This document shows positions 1 through 13,100 of a stretch of 64,000 bases of DNA, piece after piece (the first letter of the stretch is position 1; each line of letters starts with the position of its first letter). The translations under genes were made by a program, and so were the position numbers. The notes below the pieces were generated by a model. That model saw only the letters and a program-made list of their open reading frames with translations. It made no database searches and was not told where the DNA came from. The stretch spans positions 206,386,347-206,450,346 of the forward strand of contig NC_089495.1 in NCBI RefSeq assembly GCF_036850765.1, read 5' to 3'. Source of the stretch: Saccopteryx bilineata (Eukaryota; Chordata; Mammalia; Chiroptera; Emballonuridae).

Positions 1-1058
1 ACCCTTTACTGATGCAACAGGTACCACTTGTGTGGGTGACGGGCTGTGGGCTGGTGGGGTCGTTGTAGCCTAAGGCTTGGTTTGGGACTGAGCCTTTTCC
101 ACTCTTTTAATACTAAAATCTTTTAATACTAAGATCTTTTCAAAGTAAGCATTTCTCCACACCTTTGTTGCATGATGTAGGGTGGTGCACCCTTATAAGG
201 AATCCAATTTATGCCTCAGATCGTTGGCTTTGTATGAGATACTTATTGGATTAAAAGCTTTAATTGTCTATGCTATATAATAAAGCAAAGACCAGGGGCT
301 CTCTCTCTCTGATCTTCCCATCAGCATTGAAGAGACCTTCCGATCCCATCCTCTTTTCTAGAAGAGTCTATTTTCTTAATTTCACACCGTTCTCCCTCAG
401 CACCCAGAATTTCTAACCACCAAAGTTTGTGACAAACTTGCATGTGCTTCCAACCTCTATCTAACACACAAGAAAAGTTCTTCACATCTTTTACTAGAGC
501 ACATGGATTATTTGACAATATTTATACTCCCAGGCATTTATCTCTGAGAAATGCAACGTAGGTCCATACAGAACGCCCTGAGCAAATTAAACCATAGGAG
601 TCAGAAATCAAGACGCACTACAGGAGTGCATTAGAGGAGGTGTGGCTGTAACATCTAAAGCCATCAGTTCAGAGCTGGGAACGGTTGCCTCTTGCAGGTG
701 GAAAACGGTGTGAGGTCAGGGATACTCCGGTTTTCACAGGTAAATTCGTAGAACTCTTACAGTCTTAAAACACATGTACATGAAACCCTAATGAAGGCAA
801 AAACTAATTCTAGATCATTGATGTTGTAAGTGTTGCAAATAAAAGCAATGTCCTTGCTATTCGCAGTAGTGTTTCAGCAGCTTGCTGGACATGAGTAATG
901 ATCAAAGTCCATTACCATGCTAAACAGTCGTATAAAATCACTGATAATGATGGTTTTAAGTTTTCCAGATTCCATGTACAGAGAAGTGTTAAAGGAAGTT
1001 CTATTTAGAAATGCCTAAGAACATTAGGGGACAAAAAACATAAAAGATTGGGAATTTG
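1..1058. other. AT-rich intergenic DNA, no gene recognised
   Basis: Diverged sequence downstream of gene A. A stretch near 510-560 (TTTATCTCTGAGAAATGCAA) resembles old L1 3' sequence. No intact ORF or RNA gene seen. Confidence 0.5.
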
Positions 1059-1177
1059 GCTCTGGATGGTTGCCTCAGTGGCAGAGCTTCGGCCCAGCAT
1101 GTGGATGTCCTGGGTTCGATTTCTGGTCAGCGCACACATGAGAAGTGACCATCTGCTTGTCTTCCTGTCCCGCACTT

Positions 1178-1211
<34 letters not shown>

Positions 1212-1438
1212 CTCCTCCCCTCACACAGCCTTGGCTACAGGGGAGAAAGTTGGCCTTTGGTACTGAGGACAGCTCCATGGCCTCACCTCATGTGCTAAAA
1301 ATAGCTTGGTTGCCAAGCAACGAAACAACAGCCCCAGATTATCAGAGCATCCCCTGGTAGGTGGCTTGCTGGGTGAATCCCTGTTGGATCATATGTGGGA
1401 GTCAATCTCTCTGCCTACCGCTTCTTAGCTTAAAAAAA
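1059..1438 (+). mobile_element. tRNA-derived bat SINE, ~420-bp type, old copy
   Basis: Starts with a degraded tRNA-like head (GCCTCAGTGGCAGAGC as box A, GGGTTCGATTTC as box B), then a CT-rich middle and a 3' part with GGGAGTCAATCTCTCTGCC and an A-rich tail. More diverged than the copies at 18.8 and 44.6 kb. Confidence 0.8.
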
Positions 1439-1905
1439 TCCAGAAAAGAAAAGATTGTGAATTTAAAATTATAAAATACCAAAATAGGAGTATATGATGT
1501 CCATGAATGGGAAAACTCAATATTGAAATGATATCAATTGGCCTGAATTAATACATAAATTCAGTGTGATAAGATGACAATTCTAATACGGTTCTCATGA
1601 AACATGACAAAGTCATTCTATCATTGATTTGGGCTGTGACTAGTACACCGTTTGGAACAACTACAACAAGGAAAAAAAATTGGGAAGATCTGCCCAGAAA
1701 AGGTATAGAAACTGATTCTAACGCTATCCTGGTTAGACAGGCTGGTTGTGACCGGGGGATGGACAAGCAGCTCAATGGAGCAGGGAGCTCATACAGGGAC
1801 CCAGGTGCTTGTGAGAACTTGACTGGTGGCAACAGTGGCAGTGTGAACCGGGAGTGCGGGCGATGTGTCCTTGTGGAGGAAAGAGGATTCCTACCACCTG
1901 GAATA

Positions 1906-1932
1906 CATACACACACACACACACACACACAC
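1906..1932. repeat. (CA)n microsatellite
   Basis: About 13 CA units. Confidence 0.95.
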
Positions 1933-2774
1933 CAGCAAAATATACTGAGAGCAAAGGCACAATAGAAAGAGCAAAATGGATAAAACAAATTTTGAGAACA
2001 GTTTTTGGTAAAACCAAAGCTCCCAAAGGAGACCCACACCGCTGCCTGTGGCCCCCCCTTGGGAGAAGGAGGAGCTCTCGCACACGTGCCCCTGGGAAAG
2101 GAAAGATACAAACCTTTGTTGCCAAGTTGTACCAGCAAAACATTACCTAAGCTTCCCTACAATCTGGGGAGGAATCAATACCTGGCAGCCTATCTCCTAG
2201 CGGACAGCTGTAGAGCATGAAAGGTTAATAAACTGGAACTTCACATATCGATGATAAAACACAGGAAACTAGGTGAAGCATAACAATGTTGCATGCAGTA
2301 TAACACCATTTCGATACAGTTGAAGACATGCGAAGTGATATCCGAAACTGCTTCAGGATTTACCCATAGGTTGTAAAATGATCAAATCTTGCTGGAGAAT
2401 GATAGCATCAATTTAGAACAGTTTTGTTTTTGTTTGTTTGTTTGTGTTTTTTTTGTATCCCAAGGGAAACAGAGAACAATAAGGCAAAATTGTTACTACT
2501 GTCCAGAGATAAGATGATGGGTCCATGGATCATTTTTACATTCTTCATTACATAGTTCCGAATACAAGAATGCTTATTCGGCTTAGTGATTCTGGATATC
2601 TATGTGTTTAAATGAAATTCTAGTTGCAAAAGAAGCTCTGAGAACAAGTCAAGTCTGCTCTGAACGTTAAAGGTTGTTTATGATCAGGGAGGATGTAGGT
2701 GGAGGCAGGGCCAGGAAGGTCCGCGCATCAGGGTCCATTCAGACACTCCTGAGTCCACAAGACCAGAGTCCCTC
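1933..2774. other. Downstream intergenic DNA
   Basis: No gene recognised. Contains a GTTT-rich simple stretch near 2424-2455. Confidence 0.4.
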
Positions 2775-2900
2775 CTTGACTCGGCTTTATTTGCAGAGAG
2801 AAGGGACATCCGGAGGCTGTGTGGAAGGACTGTGTCCATGATGGAGGCGGTTTGGACAGAGATAAGGGCAACGGTCTTTGGAAACCTACCGGTTTCTGCA
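2775..2900 (-). promoter_or_regulatory. Probable 3' exon and poly(A) signal of gene A
   Basis: On the minus strand an AATAAA lies at 2791-2786, within a segment that resembles 17.34-17.43 kb downstream of gene B (shared text around GAGAGAAGGG and AGGCTGTGTGG). A CTGCAG acceptor near 2897 could begin a 3' exon. The B copy has no AATAAA at the matching place. The polyadenylation signal is seen; the exon boundaries are inferred. Confidence 0.45.
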
Positions 2901-3212
2901 GCTTCTATCCCCCGACGTGAGCACCCCGCAAAGGTCGGGAGGCAATATATCATGACTCAGGGAGGAGCTGGAGGGAAATATATCATCCAGTCATTCCTGC
3001 CTTAATTCCACAAATAAGGATGAGCACATGTGAAGTGGCAGGCACTCCGTCTGGCCTGGGTTCATGCAGAGATCAGAAATGAAGGCCTTCCTCAAAGCAC
3101 CCCGACACCTCCTTCTGAGTTCTGATCTCTCTTCCGTACCCACACTCATCTTCACCACGAGTCAGCACCTCCAAATCCCCCTGATGGTTTTTATTAGTTG
3201 ACTTTGCAATAC

Positions 3213-3440
3213 TTTTTTTTTCTTTATTCAGTGAAATGAGGGAAGGCAGAGAGACAGACTCCCGCATGTGCCCCCCGACTAGGTTCAACCCAGAATGCCC
3301 ACTAGAGGGCGATGCTCTGCCCATCGGGGGTGTTCTTTCATTGCTTGGCAGCCGAGCTCTTCTTAGTGCCTGAGGAGGAGGAGGCCATGGAGCCATCCTC
3401 AGAGGCTGGGGCCAACTTGCTCCAATTGAGCCATGGCTGC

Positions 3441-3493
<53 letters not shown>

Positions 3494-3617
3494 GGAAGTG
3501 AGAGGGAGAGGGGTGGAGAAGCAGTGGGCACTTTTCTGAGTGCCCTGACGAGGAATCAAACCCAGGACATCAATACATCAAGCTGATGCTCTACCATAGA
3601 GCTTACCGGCCAGGACC
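3213..3617 (-). mobile_element. tRNA-derived SINE with (GA)n, inserted in gene A 3' region
   Basis: On the minus strand: head GGTCCTGGCCGGTAAGC, CT-rich middle with a (CT)n run (3441-3490), T-run at the plus-strand left edge. The sequence on each side joins continuously in the B paralog near 17.77 kb, which lacks the element. Confidence 0.85.
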
Positions 3618-3619
3618 AA

Positions 3620-4165
3620 TGCTTTCTTACTTATTCCAAAGAGATATGAAAACTGAATCATAGAATAATATATCGGGGACTCCTGGCAATTTGGGTCTCG
3701 AAGTGTTGACCTTCAACTTACCTCCATTCCTTGGACAACCATCCCCAGGGTACCAAGAAATTCAATTTAAAAACTGTCAAACTCAAGGGCACCACACAAT
3801 GAAAAAGGATTGGAAGCTCCGGAGATTCAAGGACACTTGGAGAATATAAAAGCATTTAGAATCTCCTGTTTAGGCTGAATCAGGCTATCGGGACCATGTG
3901 ACTACGTGGGTTCCACCCTGCACTCCTCCTTCCGGCCCATGAAGATGAGCCTGACCTTCCTCCCCAAGGAATACAACTTACCCCCGACTCACCTGCTGCA
4001 GGTTCCGCGACCTGCAGATGTAGATGACTGTGAAAGTCACCATCAGCAGCACCTTGAGGCCCAGGAGGAAAACCACAGAGATGAGGAAAGATGTCTGAGG
4101 ACCTAAACACCAAGGGGCAGAAGGAGCCATCACCTGGGGCTCTGTGAGTTTAAATACCTTCCTCC
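3620..4165 (-). repeat. Segmental duplicate, gene A copy of the 3' module
   Basis: Collinear with 17770-18320 of gene B: shared text includes the segment before the membrane exon, the exon itself and the flank with CTGGGGCTCTGTGAGT or close variants. Beyond about 4165 the A copy jumps directly to sequence that in B lies 1.4 kb away (near 19765), showing an intron deletion in A or an expansion in B. Confidence 0.75.
3993..4102 (-). CDS. SIRPB1: Gene A exon 5: lysine-containing transmembrane segment
   Basis: The acceptor TGTTTAG precedes 4102; reading in phase gives [18 protein letters not shown], then [19 protein letters not shown]. The hydrophobic run carries one lysine in mid-membrane, the feature that pairs SIRP-beta with DAP12. 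A donor (CAGCAG then GTGAGT) follows 3993 in phase 0. The paralog at 18160-18266 has TAG where this copy has CAG, so the B stop codon is lost here. If the donor is not used, translation runs four more residues (VSRG) to a TAA; if it is used, the tail continues into a 3' exon, perhaps near 2.8-2.9 kb. Confidence 0.85.
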
Positions 4166-7100
4166 ACTCAGGAGACAGAGGACACTCAGCTGCTCCCAGG
4201 TGGCGGTGAGCTGGCGTGCACTCCCAGGAGCTCGGGTGTGGCGTGGGCAGGTGTGGACGGTAGGAGTCGGGCTGGATGGAGGGACACGCCTCACGCTGCA
4301 CCATACAGGTGAGCACCCGCTCGGACCCCTGCAGTGACGCATTCACTGACTGCAAGCCCTCCAGGCCACAGGACCCCTCACTGTTCTGCGTGAATGTGGG
4401 CTGTCGGCTCTCTTGAACATATCAGTTCTCCAGCCAGGTGAGATGCCCACTCTGTGGATGGAATCTCTGCACATGGCAGGTGATGGCCACCAAGTCCGAG
4501 GAGGGTGAAGCCTGGGACACGGTCACTGCAGGGGAACTGTCACAGACCAGAGAAAGCAGACAGCTACTCTAGGAATCCAGGGTGGGAGCCGGGACCTCTG
4601 GAGGACGGGGACGTCTGCCCAGGGTCTGTCGCTGTGAAGGATGTGGGTGTTGGACAACAGATGCCACAGAAGTAAGAGCCAGGAGGAGGGGCTGACAGGC
4701 CAGTGGAGGCGGGACTGTGAGGGGAGGAGCCGGAGGCAGGACTCTGACAAATGGTTCCCTCCTCCCCTTTCTTTATGTCCACAGGTGTCCAAAGATGCAC
4801 ACAGACATGTACCAAACTCTTCCCGGGGGTCACTGTGGGAGTGTGGGTTTTGTGGGAAGGGAGCTCACTTAAAAATTCTAATTCTCTCCAGAGATTTCTA
4901 GAGTATTCTATCACATGCATAAATTACTACCCTGAACATGAAAAAATCATAAAATTTAGAAAGCGGTTCAGTTGGAGGGGAGGCCTCACCAGAGGGTGCC
5001 GCGGTGCCCTGGCCCTTCTGCTGAGCAGTGGCCTCCACGGTCAGGTTTTTGGTGACCGCCAGCTGCCCGTCTTGCTGCACCAGACAGGTGAGCGTCACCT
5101 CCTCCCTGAGGGCAGACGAGTTCACCAGGAGCCAGCTGGTCCGGGTGAAGGTCCCGTCCTTGTTCTCTACGCGGGTCGAGCCCATTTCCATACGGGATGT
5201 GTTTCTGTTCTCCAACCAGGTCAGCTGCAGGTGCCCGGGGTAGAAGTTCTCCACCTGGCAGGTGACGTTCACCCAGTTCTCTAGCACAGGGTGCTGGGCA
5301 ACCTCCAAGGTGGGCGGAACTGCAAGAGCACCAGGCAGAGCTCTGACCTTGGGGACAGGCCGGTGACGGAGTGGGGCTCCATCACTCACTCCCCACCCCA
5401 GGACTGGGGTCACAGAGGACAGGGGGACACAGGGACTCTGTGCATACAAATGAATTTGCAAGCACAGTGGCCTGCACACAGTAGGTGCTCAAGGACAGGC
5501 TGCTGCTCTCAGGGGGACAGGAGTGACAGCACCAGCCCCCGCATGCAGTCGGAGCATAATAACTGTACAAATGAAATCACCAAGCACACCGGAGCCTGGC
5601 TTATAGTGCGTGCTCGGTAATCGCGGTTGCTATGGTAAAGTGATGAGATTACTGAGCACACTGCCTGGCATGTGGCAGGTGTCCACCTGGCAACTGCCAT
5701 TCAGCAGTGGCGAGTGACGGGCACAATCGGGGGTCTGGACATGGGAGGACTCCCAGGACTCAGATTCCAGGTGACCCCAGGCCTGAAGCAAAGAGCACGG
5801 TGTGGGGGGCAGGCTTCCAGGTTGGGGGCCAGGTGTGGACTGGGGCTGGGCGTGAGGGGCATCTACCTCGGAGGGTCTCAGACAGGCTTGCAGTCCCACG
5901 GAGAGAAGTGTCTCCCTGTAGGGTGCCGTGGGCCACCTCACAGATGACCTGGGAGCGAATATCCCCCCGGGTCAGCTGCACCCTGGCTGTGCTGGAGACG
6001 CTGTAGGAGGGGCTGTCTCCCTCGGGGTCCACACTGGTCTGGGAGGCGCGGAGCTCATTCCCGTTCTTGAACCATTTCAGGACGATGTGTCTGGTGGAGA
6101 AGCCGTGGGACTTGCAGGTGAAGCTCACGGTCTGCCCCGGCGTGGCCCTCTCCGTGGGGCCCGAAACCACGGGGAGAGAGGGTTTGGCTTCAAAAGAGAA
6201 TAAAACAAATAAACATGACAGTGATTATCACCACTAACGATCAGCAGGTGACACTGCTAAGAACCTTCCCATGTAGTTAGTGGGCTTTATCCCTCTGATA
6301 AATCTGGGAGGGCGTGTCATCGTGCCCCCCCTCCCACTACCCACCCCCCAATGCACTCCGGGGGAGGGACAGGCTCATATGCCATTCCAGGCCTGAAATC
6401 AAAGTCCACTTCTGTCCTCTCCAGGGGCTTCCCCACATCTGGGCTCAGGAACGAATTACCGATGGGTCTCACTCTTCATAGTAACTGTTCCTAGCTGCCT
6501 CCCCCGGAATCCTGTCCACCTCAGAGCCAGTGTTTACAGAGGCACATGCAGGGTGCAGTGGGGACGTGGGAACCAGTCCGGCGAATGTGGAGAGGTGTGG
6601 CCAGGACATGTCCCAGGTTCCCCAGCTGTGGAATGGGACATTGACATTTCCCCTCCCGGCTGCCGTGAGTGTTAAATCGGGCCATGGAAGCACATTTGCG
6701 TTCAGCAAACAGAAGAGGCTTCACAATAGTAAACAAACGCTGCTCCATCTTGAACCTGCACTTAGTTTACATCCAGAGCTCTCCCTGCAGGTATTTATGG
6801 ATTTACTGGAGAATGGTCATTCATTCCACCAGATTCCTGTAGGGTCTCTAATCTGTGAACACCCCTGAATTTAAAGTCGAAAGCAGAGGGAGATGGGATA
6901 TTTTTCTGAATCTGAGGTCTTCTCTTGGGTCATTTTTGGGTTGAACACAAGGTTCCTGAGTGCTGAGAAAGACAAAGATGATGAATTTTCTCAATCGTTA
7001 CTTAAAAATGAGAAGAGACACAGACACAGGCCTACAAAGCAGGCAGGACACCTCCTGCGTCCTGCGAGCATCCAGACATCTGTGAGTCAACAGTGACAGC

Positions 7101-10100
7101 CCTGTCTCCTTGCAGAAGGGTCCTATAAGGTGTCTTCCGATTGTTAATTATTACCCAACATCTTCTCCAACAGTGGGCAGACAGTCACTGTTTATATGTA
7201 TTGGCACTTGGAAATCAACTTGTGTCTTAAAACTCATCACACATTTTGAGAATACAGAAAGAGGGTGTTACATGAATCAGGCAAGTCATAAAACCCTTAG
7301 CATCCATCCTGGCTGTCACTAGAGGGATGAGAGCCTAGGAATAGTTACAATTCATCGAGAGCCTCCTGGGCTCCACGATGGGCCGATCCCTCTGAGCCCC
7401 TCGGGTTTTCAACCTCCCAGCACCCTGTGAGGCTGGCCCTGTGTGGTCTCACTGATGGGACGGGACTGAGAGAGGAATCGCCCGACCACGGGCACCCAGG
7501 GGGGAGAGGGAAGAGCTAGCCCAGCTCAGCGCTCCCGGGACTGATGAACTTTAGCATCTCTGTTCTCTAGCCTTGAGCCTCGGTGTCTGTTTCCTGTACA
7601 CAGCGGGTCAAAACACCACCCCAGTTAGAGGAGTGAGTACGTATGCAAAACAAAGAGCCTGGCACATAGTAGTTGCTTAGTAAATATCACCTACGGCTGT
7701 TATCGCATGGTTCGGTCCAACTAGCTTTTAAGCAGTAAGAAGGCCAAACAAAAATGTATCAAAAACAGTAAGAATATTCTGCTGCTCGCAGCTGCTGTGC
7801 AATAACCCAGATGAAGAAAAGTGTTTACGACAAAGGATCCAAGAACACACAGTGGGGAATGGAAAGCCTATTCAAGAAATGGTGTTGAGAAAATGGAAAG
7901 ACACATGCGAAAGAGTGAGACTCCCCCACGATCCTGCACCATACACAAACAACTCAAAACAGATTAAGACTTGAATGTGAGATCTGAAACCGTAAAACTC
8001 TTGAAGAAGAAAGCATAGTGGGTAAGCCCTTCGACATTGGTCTTTAGGATGGTTTCTTGGATCTGACACCAAAAGAAAAGGCAGAAAGGAGGAAAATAAT
8101 GTGGGAGTACCTCAGACGAAGAAGTGTCTAAACCACAGAGAAAATCACAAAATAAAAAGAAAACCTATGGAATGGAGAAGACATTTGCAAATCACATATC
8201 TGACTAGGGGTTGGTATCCAAAATAGATAAAGCACTCATACAACTTTCTCGCAAAAAGAAATGAAATTTGAAAGCAAAAGAAGAAAAAGAAGGAGGAGGA
8301 AAAGGAGGAGGAAGAGGAGGAGGAGGAGGAGGAGGAGGAGGAGGAGGAGGAGGAGGAGGAGAAAGCCAAAAAAATTAATTAAAAGTGGGCAGTAGACCTG
8401 TGGTGGCGCAGTGGATAAAGAGGAAATGCTGAGGTCGCCGGTTCAAAACCTTGGGCTTGCCTGGTCAAGGCACATATGGGAGTTGATGCTTCCAGCTCCT
8501 CCCCCCTTCTCTCTCTCTCTGTCTTCTCTCTCTCTCTCTCTTTCTCTCTGTCTCTCCCTCTCCTCTCTAAAATGAATAAATAAAAAAAATTAAAAAAAGT
8601 GGGCAGTAATCTGAATAGATATTTTTGCAAAGAAAACGTACTGGTGGCCAAAGAGTACTTGTAAGGATATTCAATCACACTATCAGGGAGGTGGAAATCA
8701 AAACACAATAATCTATCTTCACGTCACACCCGTTAGAATTGCTATTATCCAAATGAACAGAAAAAACAGGTGTTTGTAGAGGATGTGGAGAAAGGGCCCC
8801 TCAGCACTGTTGCTGGGAATGCAGATGGGGCGGCCACAGTGGGATCAGTATGGAGGCAGCTCTGGGCGCTGACAGGGACACTCGGTCTGGGGAGATGTGG
8901 CTGAAGGTGGGAGAGGACCCCCATCACCTTGGGCCTCAGGGTCTGAATGCTGGGGCATCTGAACTCCAGGGAAACCGATGAAAAGAAGAAATGCCGGCTC
9001 CCTGTTTAGGTTCTGTTTTTATTCTGAGCCCACACCAGGGTTTCCCATGGAAAGAGATTTCTGTGCTGGGGCAGGAAGGAGCCAGCTGGAGTCAGATCAG
9101 CTTCTGGAATTCCCTCAGTCACAGGCCATGGGACCGTGGGCAAGGCCCCTGTCACCTCTTAGCCTCAGGCGACCATCTGTCCAATGGGGGTGTTGGGATA
9201 AATGCACTGAAGGTCCTTTGTGTGCTGACCTTCCAGGATTCAGAGCCAGAGCCTCTGGCCAAAAACCCTAACTGAGCCTTTTTGCTGTCTCAGCAAGGTG
9301 ACCCACATGGAAACCTTATTCCAGGGCGAGTGACATTCAGAGATGACCCAGGCGCACTCAATGTGCCATCAGCGTGTGAGTCAGTCTCTGAATCACAGAA
9401 GGGACTTCCGGACAGAGCCACAGGGAGTGCCAGCTTCTGGGCAGCTCCTCCCACCAGGGCTGTCAGTCAACTGTGAGTGTGTGCCCCTCAGGAATCTACT
9501 CATGTGATGTTTCTGAGGATGAAATAAAGTAACCCGTCCTCCCTCTCTCTGCCCAGCAGAGATTTCTGTCCAACAGAGGAAAGGGAATAAAACTTCCCTG
9601 ATCTGTAGAAGATTTCCTGACGGGTGTCACACACCAGGGACGAAGGGTCCCCCTCGGTACTCACCGCTCACGGTGAGCTGAGTGCCTGTGCCCGACGCAA
9701 TCTCCACATCATTAGGGCTCTGTCTCCGGAACTTCACGCAGTAGTAGACACCCGTGTCGTCTGTGGTGATGTCACTGAGGCGGATGGAGAAGTCCGTGTT
9801 GTTTCTCTTCGTGATGTCTCCAACTGTTGTTACTCGGTGGAAGTGGCCTCCTTCTCCGAAAATATAGACTAACTGCCGGTCAGGCCCTGTCCCCCTGAAC
9901 CACAGTACAGGCCCTATGGGGATTATGGAGGTCACAGTGCATCTCAGAGTGGCTGTCCCTCCCATTGAGACGGACACGGACTCCTCAGGCTGAATCACCC
10001 TCAGCTCCTGACCGGCCCCTTCTGCAGGGAAACACAGAGCCGTCACTTACCCATCCACACGGGACCCGGAGGTCTGTCCAGTGTTTATCAGTTGCAGCGT

Positions 10101-13100
10101 CCACTGACCCCCTGCACACCCCGAGTGGGCCTCAAGCCGGGGCACAGCATGAGTCGGACCTGTGACCCTCATGAGCCTGTAATGTGAAAGCCTGTCACAA
10201 ATGAGGAAACTGAGGCACAGAGGGGTTAATGATGAGGCACAGAGTGGGTGTGAGTGCTGGGCCCGCCCTCTCTGGAAGTGTCCTGCTTCCCCAGATATTT
10301 CTGGCTGCGCAATTTCTAGCCACATAATGAGGCTCATTTCTAGAATTTTCTATTGGGTGGGACCCTGATATGTCTTTAGAGAACTAAATTGTGAGCAGAG
10401 GTGACGGCTGCCTGATGTGGGATGTCACTTAACTGCAAGAACCTCTACGGGTCGGCTTCCGTCTTCTTGGGAGACCCAAGTGTCCCAGTGGGTCAGCCTC
10501 AGCAGCTTGGGCAGGTGAGTGACAGGGGTGTGCTGAGCCCCCAACACACAATGAACGTGTCATTCCGATAAGAACTAAGAGTGTTATTTTTCCTAATAGC
10601 ACAACTATAATTTATTAGTTTACTAATGCTGCTTTACTAACTACAAAAACCAAAGTTGCCTGAAGCACAGAAGTGGATGGTCTTCCAGTCTGGGATCGGG
10701 AGTTCAATGGTAACTGTCTGACTTCTGGGTTGCAGCTGAGCCGCATCTCACCAGAGCCTGGTCCCTGCATTCCCACAGTGCAGAGGCTGCCTGCGTTCCT
10801 TTTCCCGAGGTTTTCACCTTCCTGTCCCTCAAAATTCTTGCCTCTGTTGTCACTTGTCCTTCTCTGACGTAGATTCTCTGCCACCTCTTTCCTAAGGACC
10901 CCTGTGAGTATATTGGGCCCACGTGGAATATCTAGTATAGTGTTTCAAGATTGAAGTCTTAACTTACTCACTTTTCCTAAATCTCTTTTGTATATAAAGT
11001 AATACATGCACAGGGTCTGGGTACTCATACATGGACCTTATTCTGGGGCTGTGTTTCTGTCTATGACACACACGCATCTCTTCACTACTACAGAAACCAT
11101 TGTCATAACAAAAACCTACGCATGTGGCATTGTATGTGTTGTCATCCACACAGGTTGGATGACAACACATACAATTATTGGAATCTGGAAGAAGGACTGT
11201 GGTACCAATGCCCTGGTAAGAACAATTTGCAAATAAAGCTAGAAATCAGTAACAAGAAGGAGAAATAAAATGATCACCAATAGTAATGAATCTAACAACA
11301 CCTAGAATTAATAGCTCAAAGTAGTCATCAGAAGGGAAAGTGTGTTTGATCTGGCGGTGGCACAGTGGATAGAGCGTCAGACTGGTATCCTGAGGACCGA
11401 GGTTCGAGACCCCAAGGTCGCCAGCTTGAGCGCGGGCTCATCTGGTTTGAGCAAAAGCTCACCAGCCTGGACCCAAAGTCTCTGGCTCGAGCAAGGGGTT
11501 ACTCGGTCTGCTGAAGGCCCACGGTCAAGGTACATATGAGAAAGCAATCAGTGAACAACTAAGGTGTCACAACAAAAAACTAATGATTGATGGTTCTCAT
11601 CTCTCCGTTCCTGTCTGTCTGTCCCTGTCTATCCCTCTCTCTGACTCTCTGTCTTGTAAAAAAATAAAAAATAAAGAAATAAAAAGAAAGAAATAGGAAT
11701 CTTAATTAAAAAACAAACAAACAAAGACCCACAAGATTGAGAAACAATTAGCTACGTGGACTGAAAAAAAAAAGAGAGAGAAAAGCAAGTATCTAAAATC
11801 AGAAATAAACAAAGGCTATTACTAATGAATTCACAGAAATAAAATGAATTTAGAGAAGTGTAGTATGTACTATTGCACATCAAGGAACTGAATAAGCCAG
11901 ATAAAATGGACAGTTTCTAGAAGCACATACATTACCAAGAATAAACTTTAAAGGAATAAATAATATGAATAGACCTGTATCTGGTTATGAAATTGTATTA
12001 AGAGTAAAAAAAAAAAAAATCACCCAACAAAGGAATGTCCAGGACTGTTTTGTTTCACTGGTGAATTCGAATAAACATTAAAAACGAACATTAATCTTCT
12101 TCAAACCTTGCAAAAAATTAAAATGGAAGGAAGACTTCTTGACTCATTAGGAGTCATTCGAAGACTCATTCTCAGCCATCCTCACCTGGATATGAAAACC
12201 AGATGAAGGCACAATAAGAAAGCTATAGACCTACACTTGGTGGCACAGTGGATAGAGTGTCGAAGTGGGATGTGGAGGGAGGACCCAGGTTCCAAACCCC
12301 CAGGTTGCCGGCTTGGGCAAGGTTTCACTAGCTTGAGGGCGTGGTTACTGGCTTGAGGGTGGGATCTTAGACATTGGCTCATGGTCACTGGCTTGAGCCC
12401 AAGATTATTGGCTTGAGCAAGGGGTCACTTGCTCTGCTCTAGTCCCACCCCCTGCCCCCAGTCAAGGCACATATGAGAAAGCAATCAATGAATAACTAAG
12501 GTGTTGCAACCAAGAATTGGCTTCACATCTCTCTCCATCCTCCCTGTCTGTCCCTATCTGTCCCTCTCTCTGTCTCTGTCACACACACAAAACAATGAAG
12601 CTACAAACCAATACCTTACATCAATTTCAGTCCCACATTCCTCAGCCAAATATTAGCAAACCAAATTCAACATCATGTGAAAAGAATTATATACCGTGAC
12701 CACCTGGGGTTTATTCCTGCAATGTAAGTGCAGTTCAACATGTGAAAATCAAAGAGTGTAATATATCTCATTAACAGGATGGCAAGTAAAAATATCAAAT
12801 AAACTTCTCTCACTTGCTGCAGAAAAAGCAATTGATGAAAGTCACCATTTTTCATGATAAACACAATCAGTAAGTTAGAATAGATGGATATGTCCACAGA
12901 AATCTTGCATGAAAAACCCACCGCTAAGATCGTACTTGATGGTGAAAGTCTGGTAGCGAAATTTCTCTCTAATATCAGAAACAAGACAGGGATGTGCACT
13001 TTTAGCACGAATAATCAACCCAATCCTGGAAGTTTCAGAAAAAGCAATGAAACAAGAACCACAAATAAAAAGCATTGTTTGACACGTAAAGGAAGAAGCA

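Larger units (their letters stand above)
7730..8850 (+). mobile_element. L1 ORF2 3' fragment, interrupted
   Basis: Contains degraded L1 ORF2-like text (ACTCTTGAAGAAGAAAGCAT, GGTATCCAAAATAGATAAAG, GGTGGAAATCAAAACACAAT). Interrupted by a GGA repeat and a SINE. No open frame. Lies in the intron between the V and D2 exons of gene A. Confidence 0.8.

Noticed and set aside
8145..8369. Polyserine frame
   Set aside because: Translation of a GGA trinucleotide repeat inside an L1 fragment.
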